64,000 bases of DNA from Marininema halotolerans (GTDB lineage: Bacteria > Bacillota > Bacilli > Thermoactinomycetales > DSM-45169), in NCBI RefSeq assembly GCF_900116235.1, contig NZ_FPAA01000004.1:124001-188000 (forward strand). The letters are read 5' to 3'. Position 1 is the stretch's first letter. Every line of letters begins with the position of its first letter. The notes under the pieces are model-generated. The model did not search any database. It was given only the letters and a program-made list of their open reading frames with translations, and was not told where the DNA came from. A program made the position numbers and the translations under genes. Of the stretch, positions 63,730 through 64,000 are shown in pieces.

Positions 63730-64000
63730 ATGAGTACATCGGGCGAAATCACACGTATTGAACGCCAAAAGAGTGGAGCGCCCCGCTATAATATCCATAT
63801 CGATGGTACTTATCGCTTTGCTGTTCATGAGGATGTTTTGATCAAATGGTCCTTAGCTAAAGGAATGATCGTGGACACCGAGAAGATGGAGGGAATCCTC
63901 CAAGAAGAGGAGCGCAACAAAGTTCGTCAGGCGGCTCTTCGCTACGTGGGATATAAACCGCGCACGCTTTACGAAACCAAACGGCATCTCATTAGTAAAG
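63730..64000 (+). CDS. recX: Regulatory protein RecX (3' end outside window)
   Basis: The open frame runs to the window edge (90 codons seen). RecX inhibits or modulates RecA filaments. The visible part has an N-terminal region (EITRIERQKSGAPRYNIHIDG) and the first three-helix repeat (VRQAALRYVGYKPRTLYETKRHL), which match the family. The ATG at 63730 is six bases after the recA stop; the ribosome site AAAGGCGAG lies in the recA end. Co-transcription with recA is likely. Confidence 0.88.
   Translation, partial: MSTSGEITRIERQKSGAPRYNIHIDGTYRFAVHEDVLIKWSLAKGMIVDTEKMEGILQEEERNKVRQAALRYVGYKPRTLYETKRHLISK

Noticed and set aside
1-64000. Prophage, insertion sequence, CRISPR array, tRNA or rRNA genes
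   Set aside because: I saw no transposase or phage genes, spaced repeats, or recognisable structural RNA sequences; the only tandem array is the coding repeat in infB.

Overview
The window is a Gram-positive, low-to-moderate-GC, endospore-forming chromosome from the order Bacillales. Almost every gene in the right two thirds has its counterpart, in the same order, in the Bacillus subtilis polC-to-recA segment. Sporulation genes are present: dpaA/dpaB for dipicolinate synthase, spoIIIE, a ymxH-type PRC-barrel gene, and a hidden Spo0E-like gene. Several features differ from Bacillus proper: a B12-dependent ribonucleotide reductase, three consecutive RodZ-like genes, and a DEAD-box helicase between cinA and recA. 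I infer a Thermoactinomycetaceae-like or similar non-Bacillus lineage. That placement is inference only. I see no rRNA, tRNA, insertion sequence, prophage or CRISPR array.

Region 1 (1-14,300) is a mosaic of independent transcription units. In order they are the end of a membrane-anchored kinase-like protein, D-amino-acid transaminase (minus), the class II ribonucleotide reductase nrdJ behind tandem NrdR-type boxes, an SGNH hydrolase (minus), a metallophosphoesterase, a GNAT acetyltransferase, recQ (minus), a YolD-like plus Y-family polymerase pair behind an SOS box, and an orphan hutH (minus). Most units are separated by strong intrinsic terminators, several shared by convergent genes.

Region 2 (14,700-30,200) is the information-processing block. 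It runs polC, then rimP-nusA-rnpM(ylxR)-ylxQ-infB-ylxP-rbfA-nrnA-truB-ribF, then rpsO and pnp. The operon joins translation initiation, ribosome maturation and transcription elongation, with tight spacing and short overlaps. infB carries a striking 27-nt tandem repeat. polC is next to hutH rather than the dxr/rseP/proS cluster seen upstream in Bacillus, so synteny breaks at its 5' side.

Region 3 (30,300-41,900) covers cell-envelope, sporulation and lysine/dipicolinate genes: ylxY, mlpA, dut, a Spo0E-like gene, ymxH, dpaA, dpaB, asd, dapG, dapA, an RNase J, tepA and ylzJ. Asd, DapG and DapA make the dihydrodipicolinate-pathway intermediate that DpaAB oxidises to dipicolinic acid in the mother cell.

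Region 4 (41,900-64,000) holds spoIIIE, a nucleoside-type ABC importer (lipoprotein, ATPase and two permeases), the ymfF-ymfH-ymfI-ymfJ-ymfK set, three RodZ-like genes, pgsA, cinA, a DEAD-box helicase, a DUF59 gene (minus), recA with SOS box and promoter, and the start of recX, cut by the window edge.
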